Origin: Euptelea pleiosperma
Taxonomy: Eukaryota; Streptophyta; Magnoliopsida; Ranunculales; Eupteleaceae
Assembly: GCA_035048495.1 (NCBI GenBank)
Contig: CM068547.1
Location: 29,271,913-29,335,912, forward strand
Length of the DNA: 64,000 nt
Direction: 5' to 3'
The notes below the pieces were generated by a model. The model did not search any database, had not been told where the DNA came from, and was given only the letters and a program-made list of their open reading frames with translations. The first letter of the stretch is position 1. Each line of letters begins with the position of its first letter. Positions 52,962-64,000 of this stretch are shown one piece after another. A program made the translations under genes and the position numbers.

Positions 52962-55900
52962 TAAAGCCTGGGAAAAGGGCAAAAATAACTTCCAAAGATA
53001 CCATGGATCAGAAGATTAATGTATATATTTGGGACATGGATGAAACACTTATATTGTTGAAGTCTTTGTTGAATGGGACATATGCGGAAGCTTTCAATGG
53101 TTCAAAGGATGTACAGAAGGGTATAGAAATTGGTAAAAAGTGGGAGAAACACATTCTTCAAGTCTGTGATGAATTTTTCTTTTATGAACAAGTAAGTTGT
53201 GGCTTACAATTTTTTAGCCATTTGGTTACCTTATTTTGTTTTCTTTGCCACACATAATTTTCAGTTTTAGGGATATTTTGTCTAATTTGAACGAGATTCT
53301 GGGCATGGATAAATCTTTGGGTCCATGGAAACTTGACAACATGCTTGATCACGTAAAGTTTTGATCTAATTTGAATATATTGTATTGACACACTCTAACG
53401 TGTACTAATAGGATAGCGGACTCTCTTGCAAAAGAGGGCTCCCAGAGAAATACCTTATACATTGGGGATGATCTTCCCTAGATCCTTTTTCTCTTTCTAA
53501 TATAATCTTTATTACTGCTAAAAAACGGTTTTAGGGTTTGCAATTTCTCATATGGATCATGGTGTCCATTTTATCACTTCAAATGTGTTTCGGTTAATTT
53601 TTGGTTTTATTTTGCGTGTGGAGCAGATTGAGAACTACAATAAGCCATTTCTTGATATCTTGAGTGAGTATGATGATGGGCAGGATCTGTCTGAATATGA
53701 TTTCAGCAAAGATGGCTTTAGTCCTCATGATGATGATCCTAACAAAAGGAAACTGGCATATCGCCATCGTGTCATTGCCCATAAGTATGCACAGGTGCTG
53801 ATGGCTGATACCCTTTTAGCATGCTATCTTTTTTGTTTGTAACATATCTGGCTTGTCATTATTAATGCTCTCATAGTGATTGTGTTGACAATTCCTTATG
53901 AACTGCTTTTGTATCATCTGTGCATTCACCATAGGGCATATGGAAAGGTTAATAACTTCATATTGGTTACAACTTATATGTTCGATACTACACTGCAGCA
54001 TGACATTCACTATGCATTGCTTTGTTTCATCCTTTTATCCATGATATTATTGAGAAAGCCTTTTGGTATGCTTCACTTAGTAGTATGGAGCTATGATGCC
54101 CGCATACCTATACATGGCCATTGTATCTGTGTTGACACGACACTGGACACTCCACCGACACGTATCCCCTCATATCCTTCATAAAAAGTTGAAAAAATTA
54201 GAAAAATGAAAATTTTGAACTACAAAATGGGATACTCGTATCTGTATCCGTGTCCCTAATTTTGGAAAATGTCGAGTCGTATCCCTGCTTCCCTGATTCG
54301 TATCCGTATCCGTGTCCGTATCCGTACCCGGGCATCATAGGTAGGGAGATAATTTTGTTAATCTTTTCTTGGTACAACTTCTGCTTTTTGTCCCTGGCAT
54401 ACCTATCTACGATTAATTGATTGGATTGCATGGAGAAAAACGGAATCAAATAAATTGTGTGGTAGAATATTTAAGAGCCTGTATTTAAGAATAAATGGAC
54501 CAACTTAATATTTTGGCATTATCACCTAGAAGAGACTCCAGTTTTTTGGCTCTTTTGCATCTTTAGGGAAAAATGATGAAATGGCTAAGAAATTCTGAAC
54601 TCTTTTTCCTGTTTTCCTGCTTGTTATATGAATGAGGAATTGGTGGTTCTCCCTTTGCCTGTTATTATTCTCTTATTGACAAAAAGTAGCATCACAGTCT
54701 GAAATGGTAAATATTTCGGGATGAAAATTTGCCAAATATGCTTTTCTAGGGATCAATAGTGTGTATTACTAGAACATGGAAATGGTAATTGATGAGAAGT
54801 GTTTGATGTATGCATTGGACTAAAAGTTGTTAAGATGGTAGCGGTGAGGAAAATCATGGTTGCGGTAGAATCAAAATCTTTTGTCTTCTCGGAAGTTAAG
54901 TTGGGGGGCAAGGGTTTCCTCCGCATCCAAGAGGAGGGTCGTAAATGGGTGGAGGAAGCTGACTTCCCTGGAGAAGTTTGTAGCTGGATGATTAGGATTT
55001 TGAGGGACGACATCAAGGCCAAATCGCACAGACCGATCTGGAGGAAAACGGTGGTTCTTGGCCGCTCTTTTTTGCGAAGGAGAAGCAGAATGTGGGGGGG
55101 TAGATTCATCAGGCTTTCTGAGTTTACTCCAGTTGTCCGAAACAAGATTTTCTACTTTCCAGAAGGACAAGATTTTCTACTTTCCAAAAGGGCGAGAGAG
55201 CAGAGGTTGGATTGTGTTAGCGAATGGCTTGTCTTTGTTGATGGAGCAGAAGGTAGGGGTAGATGGCCCTTCAGTTAAACCTTCCAGAGAATCACAGGAA
55301 GTGGGTATGACGGGGATTTATGGTGCTCTAGCCTCTCAAGCCAACGCACCTAGGATCATTGTCAGTATCCATGGGTTGCTTTCCGAAGTGCTGGGGCGAT
55401 GGAAGCATGCCCTCATTTGTGAATCATTGGACGACTCCACTCTTTGGGGGGATGTTGCTGTCGCACTCACTTGGATCTCCGATAACTCAACCCTCCATCT
55501 TATCCCTCGTGGGGGTAGGAAGAGGATGTTCTTCGTGGATTGTCCCTCCATTATGAAATTTATGTGCGACTTAACGTCTATCCAAGTTGGTCAGGCGATT
55601 GTGTACGTGAGCAAGTGGTGGCTGGAGTTTAACGCAACGTCAGAAGTAGTGGGGTCTCGTCCTGTGTGGATTCAAGTCCGAGGTTTACCCTTTCATCTCT
55701 GGAATTCCAACATTTTTGAGAGCATTGGGCAGTCGGCAGGAGGCCTGATAGAAATAGATCCAGTGGCTCTTAAGCTTTAACTGGTTATAAGAGGCTTATG
55801 CCTCACCCAATGGTGGCTCAAGCCTCAAGGCATTGTGCACGATATCTGCACAAGCCAAGCACCACTTAAATTATTATTTTTTTGATAAGTTGGGATTGAT

Positions 55901-58900
55901 ATTCAAAAGGGAAAAAGCCCAACAAAATACACAATGGATCTCAAGACGAGATGCCCCCTATACCAGAAACAAAGAAAACATCACACCGGGGAAGATCCTA
56001 ACAAAATGTAATCCCATCTAAATATAAAAGCATCGAAAAAGCATCCTCGGAACTCCGGATGCGTTGAGGACCACAAAAACATATAGGCTTTGATTCTCAA
56101 AATGACTCTTGGGATATCTTCTTCTTCCCCTTCAAAGATGCGTCTGTTCCTCTCTTTCCAAATGGCCCACATGACTGCAAAAGGAAGGAGGCACCAAAGG
56201 AGCTTCCCTCTACTAGAAAACACTTGCGATCCCATTTCCAGACTCTCTGGTCAGCTTCTAGCACAAGAGTAGGGGTGTCACCAATCCTAGACATCAAAGT
56301 GTCCAAACTATTTACCTCCCAGTCGTTCAAGTTCTGCCTAAAACCAAGTCTCCACGACATCACCTCTTCATAAGCCACGGTACACTCCTGGATCTTCACC
56401 CCTTGAAGGTCAGAGATGAAAAGATGCTCTTAAGGGTTCTTCTCCACACCAGATGTCCTCCCAAAACCGAATGTTGTCTCCTTTCCATACTTTGAACTGG
56501 ATGCCTTCATTGAAACAACTCCACACCTTTAAAATGCCCTTCCAAAAGCTGCATCCATAGGGTTGAGCCTCTACGACCCCCACCCCCCTTCTAGCTCCTC
56601 TTCATATTTGCTCGCAATAACTTGCCGCCACAAACTTTCTTTTTCTTCTTCTTCACCATAACGCCATAGCCATTTCCCCAGAAGAGCCACATTCATATCT
56701 CTGAGGAAACGGATCCCCAAACCTCCATAGGACCTTAGGCTTGCAAATCTTTGCCCAATCCACCAAATGATACTTGTATTCGTTCTCTTTCCCATGCCAC
56801 AGAAAATTTCTCATCATCTTCTCCAACTCCTGGGCCATACTTACCAGAATGGAGAAAAGGGATAGATAGTAGATAGGCAAACTGGAAAGCGTGCTCTTAC
56901 CTCCTTTGGAGAGGTCTTTCTTCTTCCACCCTGCCAGCCTCTTCCCAAACCTCTCTACTACCAGATCCCATATAGGTTAAGATTTGTACCTTGCCCTAAA
57001 ATACATTTCCCAATATTCTTACATGCCAAAAATGACCCAAAAGAAGATGATTTAAATCATCTTTTACCTTTTAATGTAGTGCAACCTAGGGTGGTCATGC
57101 ATCTCGGGTTTAGGCAGAACCCAAAGCCAAACTGTCCAAGAGGAGCCAAGAGTATTTTTCGGGACTTTTGGATATCCTCATGTGTATTTTTGTCATTGTT
57201 GATTTTTTTTTTTTTTTTTTGTGTGTGTGTGTTGAGTGGGGGGCTGGGAATAATCTTATAATTTTCTTTGGGTGGGTGGTTGGGATGCTTAAGAGTAATC
57301 TAAGGGCTAAGATTATTTAGGGTTTTAGGGCCTTACTATAAAGGCTCTCTTGTAAGAAGGAGAAGAAGCTTTTTTTATTTATTTATAATATTATGAGTTG
57401 AGAGGGTCTCTCCTCATAGGGTTGTGTTTTTCCTCACCAGTGAAGATTTGGGGTTGAAGCTTTGCTCCCCTTCTTCCCCTACCCTTAAATTGTCTCCGGT
57501 TAGGAATCAATCAAAGTAAGAGTTGAAACGCGTTGAGGAGTCCATGCTGGCAAACCTAGCTGTTGATGAGTCCCGCTATAGTCCTTCACCATTGTTCGTA
57601 GTCTTCGGTTGGAAGATCCAATTTTGCATCTTTTATCAATAGATTCCCAAATTTTATCTCTATCTTCATTTTCTTGTTTAATTTTCTCTATTTTCAGGTT
57701 AAACCGAGAGTAGATTTTCTTCCCTTTATCACCTTTTATTTGAGAAAAAAAGTTAGAACCTATTTCTTTTGCTCTATTATTCCCATTATAGAAGATTCTA
57801 GATTGTTCATTTGTTATCCGATTTCGATTTGTTGCTTCTTACAAATGCATTGCTATGACATATAGTTCTTAGAGATCGCTTTCCTTTCTAGATTTTGGTT
57901 GAATGGAACCACAGATTATGGTTGTTAAGAGTTAACTTGTTATGCCAATGGGGGATAGAAACTATTTATCAATGTATGTAGCGCAATAGCATTACTTTTG
58001 GTACTTTGGTTTATGACTTATTCTCTTTATCTAAGAATTTATCAATGTTTTACTACTTCCGATTGTCTTATTTTTTTTAATATACACAATGTTCAAAAAG
58101 GTGGAGACCTCAGGTGAGGTGTTAAAATCTTGAGAAGTATGAGGCATACACATCGAGGCGTGAGGCACAAGCCTCAGTCCCTTTTTTTAATAATAAACTA
58201 TAATTATATGTATAAGATATAGGATAAGAAAATCACATTATAAAAACTAATTAAAAAATAGATATATGCATGAGGTGTACGCATCGAGGTGTACTTCAAC
58301 ACGTGAGGCATGCCCCATACTGTCGGAGGTGTGCTTCTTACTGGGCAAATGCCTTTTGGGGCACGCCTTGAGTCATTTTGCTTGTCCTAAGCACTGGATA
58401 TGCTATACTTTATATATACCTAGTTGTTGAATGTTGATGATGACTTGATCTATTAAGTATTTGGCTCGGAACCATCACCCTGTTAAGGTAAATCATAAAA
58501 AAGAAGGGCTAACAAACTTCTTTTCTTTTTTACTTTTTTTTTTTTTGGTTTTTTTTTTTCTGTAGTTGATCATTTTTTTAATTAAATTTTAAGATTTTAA
58601 TGGATTTTTAAAGCATTTTTGAAAGAAAATCGAGGCTTACGCATTGCCTCTGAGAGGCAATATGCCTCCTATATGCCTCATGCTCTATCAAACTTTGTTC
58701 GTAATGCATTTATTGCCATCAGCATGATCCCTAAGTTTTTGTAAACTACTTCCATAACAAATATTCTTTAAAGTTACTAAAAATCTGGACACGTGGAACC
58801 GTATCAGGAGCAAACAGAGTTGGTTTTGGAATTCACATTTCAACCTTTTTGTTCTTAATACAGTGGTTGAGTTGGTTACAGCCTCTTTCTGTTTTCAATG

Positions 58901-61900
58901 AAGTGGTGACACTTAAATTCCATTTCTACATACTTTTTGTACTTTCCGTGAGGGAATTTACAGCTTCTTTATATCAATAGCTCTAGCTTGTTTATGTGGT
59001 GCATGAGTAAGTTCAATAATTATCCAAGAAGAATTATAATGGTCGCCCCATTCCTGGATTAGCCATTCCAGGATACATTCTCTTCCTGCAAATACATAGA
59101 AGGCATCAGATCTATTTGGTTCACATCCGAACAAAAGCTTTGTCTTTGCCATTTTTCCAAAACTTGAAAAGATGGATGGCTATTTGAGGAGACCTTGCCC
59201 CTGATGCAAGACTGGGTCATAATTTATAGCACTTATCTTGATACTCTACAAGACACCCTCCAATTTGCTGTGAATGCATATCTTTGTGGTAGCTTTGGGA
59301 CATGATATTTGTTATTACTCTATCAGTGTGTCCTATTAATATCAGCTTGATGTATGACACGGGTAAAGTACAACTAGATTTTGGTAGTGTATATACTAAA
59401 CTGTGAGTAGCAGTTGCTGTAATCAGTGGGTTCACTCCTAAATGAAATAGGTTATAAGATGTTTGACCCATGATAACTTCGTTCGTCTGTCTCAATTTTA
59501 TTTTATTTTATTTTTTAAAATTTTATCTTTCTATTCTGTTTTTATTAAAGCTGCTTGTTTACCCAACCTCTTGGACCTCAATGAGTTTGTTATAATATTG
59601 ATGTATTATCTAGTAGTACAACTCAACTATCTCCATAACTACAGGGTTTGCATGATGTCCTTGATCAAGAGATGATAAAGCGATGGAACGATCTGTATGA
59701 TTTGACAGATAGTTATACAGATGGATGGCTCTCTTCAGGTGTGTTACTGTGAAGCCAACCAACATCTATTGGATGCATCCATAGCCCTATTTAAACATTT
59801 CCCTCATTAATTCCAAAGTTCGATGCATTGCTAGTACAAGTTAACAATGTATTCTGTGAAAGTTTTCCCATTTTATCTTTCCTTTTGTTGAGAAGGTGAA
59901 TTAATAAAAAATATATACGAACAGGTATATGAAAGTAATTCTGTTAATAATTCCCTTGAAATTAATACTTCAAAACCAGTAGGTCGAGGTTGTATTATTC
60001 ATCCAACCCAAAAACTGAGAATGGAGTGTTGATAGGTGGCTCAAACAAGTTCTGTAAAAATTTGACCTTTGAGAGAGGATAAAATAGACTTGCATTTTCT
60101 CATCCTCGTTTTATTTTCTATGATTCTGTCCAACATCAAATTTTGCTACCAGAGCAATTGGAATGAAGGGCATGGGTTGTGGAAGGGAAAGTGGCGTTTA
60201 GAGGAGTTTCCTTGGTAACAATTGGGTGGGGTGTGTGGGCGGGGGTGGGGATGGTTGAGGGTTGGTGGGGGATGTTGGGGTGGCAAGTTAAGAAGAGAGG
60301 AGAAGAGAAGCGAGTTAATGAACTTATTGAAGGTTATGAAATTTTAACCCTACATTGGTAGTAAACAAAAACCCATCCATGTACTTAGTCTGAGGTGTTG
60401 TTTACCCCCAGATTGGTGAAAGATGCAATGCAGAGGCTGGCGTTTGATCTGAAGTTTGCGGAATCACCAGCAGATGCTCCTAGGATAGACGAGAGCTTGT
60501 TTTAGGGGTATGACATCAAGAGACCAAGTTGAAATTGGAGACTGACCTTCAGAATAGATTATGACATTCAGGTAATTGGGTATAGGTAGTAAGCACAACA
60601 TCCCTCTAGTATGGGTACAAGAGGTCTGATGAATAATCCCATTTTTGGTGCAAAAAAATTGCAATTCGTTTTTCATATATTCAAGGGCATTATCAAATCT
60701 AAGTGTGCGAATAGGTTTATCAAATTGAACGACAATTTCCTTATGAAAGGTTTGGAAACAGAAAATAACTCAGAACGATCTTTCATTAAAAATAGCCATT
60801 TCATTCTGGAAAAATGATAAACAAAGATAACAAAATAAGTAAAACCAGACATACTCTTAATTCAAGCAGGATCCCAAATATTTGTATCGACTACATCAAA
60901 AGAACTCGACTAACGACTATCAACACGACTAGGAAAAGAAACTCTGATGTTTGCCCAATTGGCAAGCCTCACACTCTAATACTAACATAGAACTCAACTT
61001 AAAAAATTAATTGTTTTCAACTTCGGAGAGATGGATGACACAAATACACTGTCACTGATAGGAAGACACTCGAATGATTGGGGGCAACTGCACCAACTCT
61101 AGGATCCTTATCAAGATAATACAGGTCATTGCACCCATGCCCCCACCAATCACCTTCTTCATGTGAGGTCCTGAAAAACAGAAGAAGAAAGAGAAAAGGT
61201 TACTGAACACTGAAGAGAGTTAGTTAATTTGTTGATAGACATAAGATTAGAAGGAAAATTAAGCATGTAAAGAACAAATTATCATGGCACTTTTCAAGTT
61301 AGAAATGTTGTTTTTAACAAAACACATTTATATGATGAAAACATATCTATAATAATAATTCACAACTCATAACTCATAAGCATGATTTATCATTAATAAT
61401 TCCAAAATCGGCAAAATTGAAATCAAAAGGGGAAAAAAATAGGTCTCATTTGATTAATCAGCAAAACGTTGATTAATCATTGAGTTTTTTTGATTAATCG
61501 GTGATTTTGCCGATTTTACTGATTAATCGGTGATTGATTTGTGAATTCGAAAAATCGGAGATTTTGTGGAGAGTTTTTACAAAAATAACCCTAGCAAAAA
61601 ACATCACACCAAGGACTTTAACATTAAGAACACAACAAAAAATCACCACTTCAGGGGCTGCGACACCATAATCTAGCAACAATACCTTACCCTAGGGCTT
61701 GCGGCATCCTTAAAACACAAACCCTAGCTTGTGGCACCCATAGAAACCAAAACCCTAGCTGTCACAAGCCTTGGATCAAAATCCTAGCCTATGACACCCT
61801 TAGAAACTTGATATTCCTAGAAACTAGAAAGAGCAAAGGAAAAAAAAAGAGCTTTGGGCTACGACACTGTTCAATCATGGTATTGTTCACAGCACTGTTC

Positions 61901-62762
61901 ATGTATCAGAGTTGCTATGATACCATGTAAAATTAGAGAAGATGGAGAAGTAGAGAGAAGAAGAAGAAGAGAAGAGGGGAGAAAATAGAGAGTCGAATAC
62001 CCCTAAGAACAAAACACACTAACAAATATGAACAAGAACAATAATAACAACCACAAAAACAACAACAACAACAACAATAACAATAACAATATAAATTAGT
62101 AGTTCACGAGCAACCCTTTTTAGGAGGATCTCAGCTGCAAGCCTGCAATAATAGTCAGTATAGGTGTCAGCTGATGTAAATACTAATTTATGTGGGTGAA
62201 TGGGAGAGGTTCAGTTAAACTGTAGCATCTTTCTCTTTGTACTAGTCCATCTTTCACCTCTTTGTCTACTATTATTATTTTATTATCTTCAAGAGAATAA
62301 AATTTACCTAGAAATCCCCTTTTTGTTTTTATGCAGAAGCGTGGGACTAGTAGGCCCAATTTAACACGTGTTCAATATGCACTTATAGGCATATTGAATT
62401 TCCCAATTTAACATGGGTTCAATATGCACTTATAGTCAAAACTTATAGCGACCACTAGTCATCTCAAGAGCTTAATTATCTTAAGTGCAATCATGCTTGT
62501 GCTTGTGTTCCCATCTTATTTCTGCATTATATGTTTTATTTATAATTTTAACATCACTCAAATGTAGCACGGGCCTTCTTGGAGCAGTCTTCAGGAGGAA
62601 ACAGAATCTCAACTCCTCGTCTTGTCTCACATGATGGGGCCACTGACTCTACTGATACTAAATTCCAGAACTTTAATGTTTTAGTCACTTCTGGATCGTT
62701 GATACCCAGCCTTGTTAAGTGCTTGCTCTTTCGACTGGATGATTTACTAACACATCAAAATG
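52934..62762 (+). CDS. EYA: EYES ABSENT homolog (HAD tyrosine phosphatase), 5' four coding exons
   Basis: Exons 52934-53191, 53627-53794, 59645-59738 and 62568-62762, all GT-AG with consistent phases; the gene continues beyond the window (the last visible exon ends one base into a codon). About 238 aa are present. Residues 34-38 are DMDET, the HAD motif I with the nucleophilic Asp, in the context [75 protein letters not shown] and [19 protein letters not shown] (motif II, Ser) follow. These blocks line up with the plant EYA protein along its length. Plant EYA lacks the animal N-terminal transactivation domain and has tyrosine phosphatase activity in vitro; its role in plants is little known. 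Exons 5 onward, with the C-terminal HAD motifs, are outside the window. Confidence 0.93.
53405..53530 (+). mobile_element. Very short LINE tail in EYA intron 1
   Basis: [11 protein letters not shown] (end of an RNase H domain), a stop, then a 3' UTR and AAAAAA at about 53521. Only the last 120 bp or so of a LINE is present, inserted in sense orientation between EYA coding exons 1 and 2. Confidence 0.7.
54091..54340. mobile_element. GTATCC-word element with CTATGATGCCCG ends, in EYA intron 2
   Basis: 12-bp inverted termini CTATGATGCCCG, with flanking octamers GTATGGAG and GTAGGGAG (7 of 8). The interior has GTATCTGTGTTGACACGAC, GGGATACTCGTATC, CGTATCCGTATCCGTG and CCGTATCCGTACCCGGG. It is noncoding. 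A decayed relative lies at 5640-5800. Confidence 0.75.
54790..55785 (+). mobile_element. LINE ORF1 fragment (DUF4283-type) in EYA intron 2
   Basis: Two overlapping frames (54799-55278 and 55058-55780) give an ORF1-type protein: [38 protein letters not shown] and, at the end, [20 protein letters not shown], a block typical of DUF4283 proteins of plant L1-type elements. The frames are shifted relative to one another by a 24-25 bp duplication (GATTTTCTACTTTCCAGAAG, about 55146 and 55170). It is not a host exon. Confidence 0.75.
55785..55855. repeat. GAGGC/GCCTC-word patch
   Basis: AAGAGGCTTATGCCTCACCC and CTCAAGCCTCAAGGCATTG. It is the same word as 58085-58700. Confidence 0.4.
55875..56965 (-). 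mobile_element. LINE ORF2 3' part, antisense in EYA intron 2
   Basis: On the minus strand: YYLSLFSI and [20 protein letters not shown] (end of the RT domain), [20 protein letters not shown] followed by WLWRY, WGS, and at the end [20 protein letters not shown], an L1-type ORF2 C-terminus. A T-rich run at about 55868-55880 on the plus strand is the tail. It is 5'-truncated with several frameshifts. Confidence 0.85.
57000..57900. other. Unassigned intron sequence, LTR-like
   Basis: 57300-57420 (TTACTATAAAGGCTCTCTTG, TAAGAAGGAGAAGAAGC, GAGAGGGTCTCTCCTC) has the look of an LTR transcription start/end region, but no termini or duplication were found. No exon is recognised. Confidence 0.3.
58085..58700. 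repeat. GAGGC/GCCTC-word array in EYA intron 2
   Basis: CCTCAGGTGAGGTG, TATGAGGCATACACATCGAGG, GTGAGGCACAAGCCTCAG, GCATGAGGTGTACGCATCGAG, CGTGAGGCATGCCCC, GGGGCACGCCTTGAG, then 58630-58680 CGAGGCTTACGCATTGCCTC, GAGAGGCAATATGCCTCC. One word recurs in both orientations over 600 bp. It may begin at CAATGTTCAAAAAGG (58088); the end is uncertain. Confidence 0.55.
60215..60290 (+). repeat. G-rich tract in EYA intron 3
   Basis: GGGTGGGGTG, GGGCGGGGGTGGGG, TTGGTGGGGG and TTGGGGTGGC follow each other on the transcribed-sense strand. There are at least four runs of three or more G, enough to allow a G-quadruplex in pre-mRNA. Confidence 0.6.
60460..61170 (-). mobile_element. Copia retrotransposon fragment, antisense in EYA intron 3
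   Basis: Minus-strand frames read [13 protein letters not shown] (gag-pre-integrase), [52 protein letters not shown], then [20 protein letters not shown] (integrase core). Stops and frameshifts interrupt it. No LTR is found on either side. Confidence 0.85.
61380..61570. repeat. GATTAATCGG-word patch
   Basis: TTGATTAATCAGCAAAACG, GTTGATTAATCATTGAG, TTGATTAATCGGTGATTTTG, CTGATTAATCGGTGATTG and AAAATCGGCAAAATTG, AAAATCGGAGATTTTG. This is a palindromic word repeated in both orientations inside EYA intron 3. Confidence 0.6.
61600..62560. other. EYA intron 3, remainder
   Basis: No exon is recognised. It contains AACCCTAGC-type phrases (61710-61790), an (ACA)n/(ATA)n microsatellite at about 62047-62090, and a direct repeat of GTTCAATATGCACTTATAG at about 62371 and 62409. 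Confidence 0.5.
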
Positions 62763-64000
62763 GTGAGTTCATGCCCTTGTTTTTTTCCTTATATTTACTC
62801 GAAATGCGTCTAGGTTCTCTTTGTTATGCTTGTTCCCTCAGTGTCTTCTCTTCATTAACACAGAGAGTATTTATGATGATGCATTTGACACACTAAGTCA
62901 TTAGAAGAGGAGTACTTTTTGAAATTAAAGAAATAAAACCTTTTTCAATGTTTTTCAAGGTTTCTTCTTTGTTGTATTAGATAATGTTCAATACTTCAAG
63001 ACAATATATACTTTGTAATTTTATTTATGTATTTCTCACTTATTTCAAAAAGTTGGAAATATTTAAAAAAAAGAAGGAAGAGGAAGCAGTAAAGGAGACT
63101 GCTTACAACGTACATGGCATTTGATGGCTAGGGCTCTCTAAGAGAGCTTCTCGTTTAGGCTTTGTTAATTAATGTGTGAATGCATTTATGTCATACATAG
63201 ATTATGCTTTTTATTCTGTATAGGTAAACCCGTAATCTTTGTTCAAGAAGGTGCCTTAGTTTTATGTAGCCATGGCTTTCTGTAGTGTACATATTTTGTG
63301 TTTTTCCAAAAAATACTTACTGAAATATCACTGCATCAAAATTTGAACGTTCTAAAGATGGTATCAGGACTCAAGAGCAAGGAATTTAGGGTTTGTGTAT
63401 TGTATATTCACTTTTTGTCATATTTTTGCAATCTAAGGTTTTCACTATTTCATCAAGTGCTTATCTCATCATCAAGGTCAAATCTGATGACTATTTCCCT
63501 TTCAAGGATATAGGGATTTGCCACATCTTACAAGTCGGAAGATCTTATCATGTTAGATCATGGTAGATCCAATAGCTAGTGGTTTATTATGACTGGTCAT
63601 CATCTGAGCGTATTTTATGCGTAGGTTTCTGGAGGAATTTAAGCATTCAAAAATTTCTTATGATTTGTCTTATTTACAAGCTGACGTGCATGAAAAGGAG
63701 TTTTATTACATGCTATGGGTGTGTTAATAATTGTAACTCTTAAGAACTTTACTTACTGACCTTGCCCATAAACTCTAAACCCCAATATATCTTTTGAAAG
63801 CTTCAACCTAGAAAGTCTTATTCCCCTTCGGAAAATCCTCAACTTATATGAAAAATCAGTTTAGGTGTATACTTGACTTCTCTAAAGAAACCACACTTTC
63901 CACAGGGCATGCCGAATAAATAATGTTACAAAATTCCAGAGAAATATCTTATGTGCTGCCCTTATTGAAAGATTAGTTTCTGCCTTTCTGGAGACCCTTT
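62763..64000 (+). other. EYA intron 4, open at the right edge
   Basis: After the donor G|GTGAGT at 62762 no sequence matching the next EYA exon (expected to continue with Val-x-Ser-Ser-like residues) appears before the window ends. There is no other gene or clear repeat. Confidence 0.6.

Noticed and set aside
53876..54184. 102-codon frame in EYA intron 2 as an exon
   Set aside because: It runs into the GTATCC-word element at 54091 and does not match plant EYA between the KLAYRHR and WLSS blocks, which join directly from 53794 to 59645.
54799..55780. Host protein-coding gene on the plus strand within EYA intron 2
   Set aside because: The frames end in a DUF4283-type LINE ORF1 block, are shifted against each other, and lie beside LINE ORF2 sequence.
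63298..63513. Next EYA exon
   Set aside because: The frame shows none of the residues expected after the LLTHQN end of exon 4, and no phase-matched acceptor precedes it.

Overview
This is nuclear DNA of a flowering plant. Genes are sparse and intron-containing (GT-AG introns), the four intact or partial genes belong to plant families, and most of the rest is plant-type transposon debris (L1-type LINE tails, Copia and Gypsy pieces, Helitron ends, hAT-like and Mutator-like short elements). Nothing suggests a grass. An early-diverging eudicot or a magnoliid would fit, but that is a guess from overall feel and not from a marker.

Layout. 1-7950: repeats, including a palindrome-word element (1318-1747), a foldback (1774-2207) and a LINE tail (4480-4780). 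7952-11159 (-): MIP1-like RING protein, two coding exons, 708 aa. 11600-26300: repeats with a broken L-type lectin receptor kinase fragment (13570-14180, -), a probable Gypsy LTR (about 17200-18960) and long foldback elements. 26645-27892 (+): single-exon U-box/ARM E3 ligase of the PUB22/23/24 type. 28300-37500: dense nested repeats. 37728-40759 (+): PIRL-type leucine-rich-repeat protein, three exons, 532 aa. 41400-51030: repeats, plus a possible two-exon cysteine-rich mini-gene (45923-49834). 51170 to the right edge (+): EYES ABSENT (EYA) phosphatase homolog. Four coding exons are seen and its introns hold LINE, Copia and other repeats; the gene continues past position 64000.

The four genes have no evident shared pathway. 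Two are ubiquitin-ligase candidates (MIP1-like RING, PUB-like U-box), one is a Ras-group LRR protein and one is a HAD-type phosphatase.

The most unusual content is in the repeats. One class of 100-450 bp non-coding elements has hAT-like termini (CAAGGTTTAAA or CATGGTTTTAAA) and 8-bp target-site duplications that I could match exactly in five copies. The interior of each is one short, mostly palindromic word repeated in both orientations in many mutated forms. Different families use different words (AACGGCCGTT, GAAATTTCGG) behind the same termini. Further elements with related logic use GTATCC, GATCCGATC, GGTTGGG, GGAACCG, GAGGC and GCCTAGGCG words. Separately, four foldback families carry 9-10 bp target-site duplications of Mutator type. 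One locus (50066-51030) is a three-deep nest with all three duplications still readable, just upstream of the EYA gene. I know no name for the word-array class, but could not search repeat libraries.
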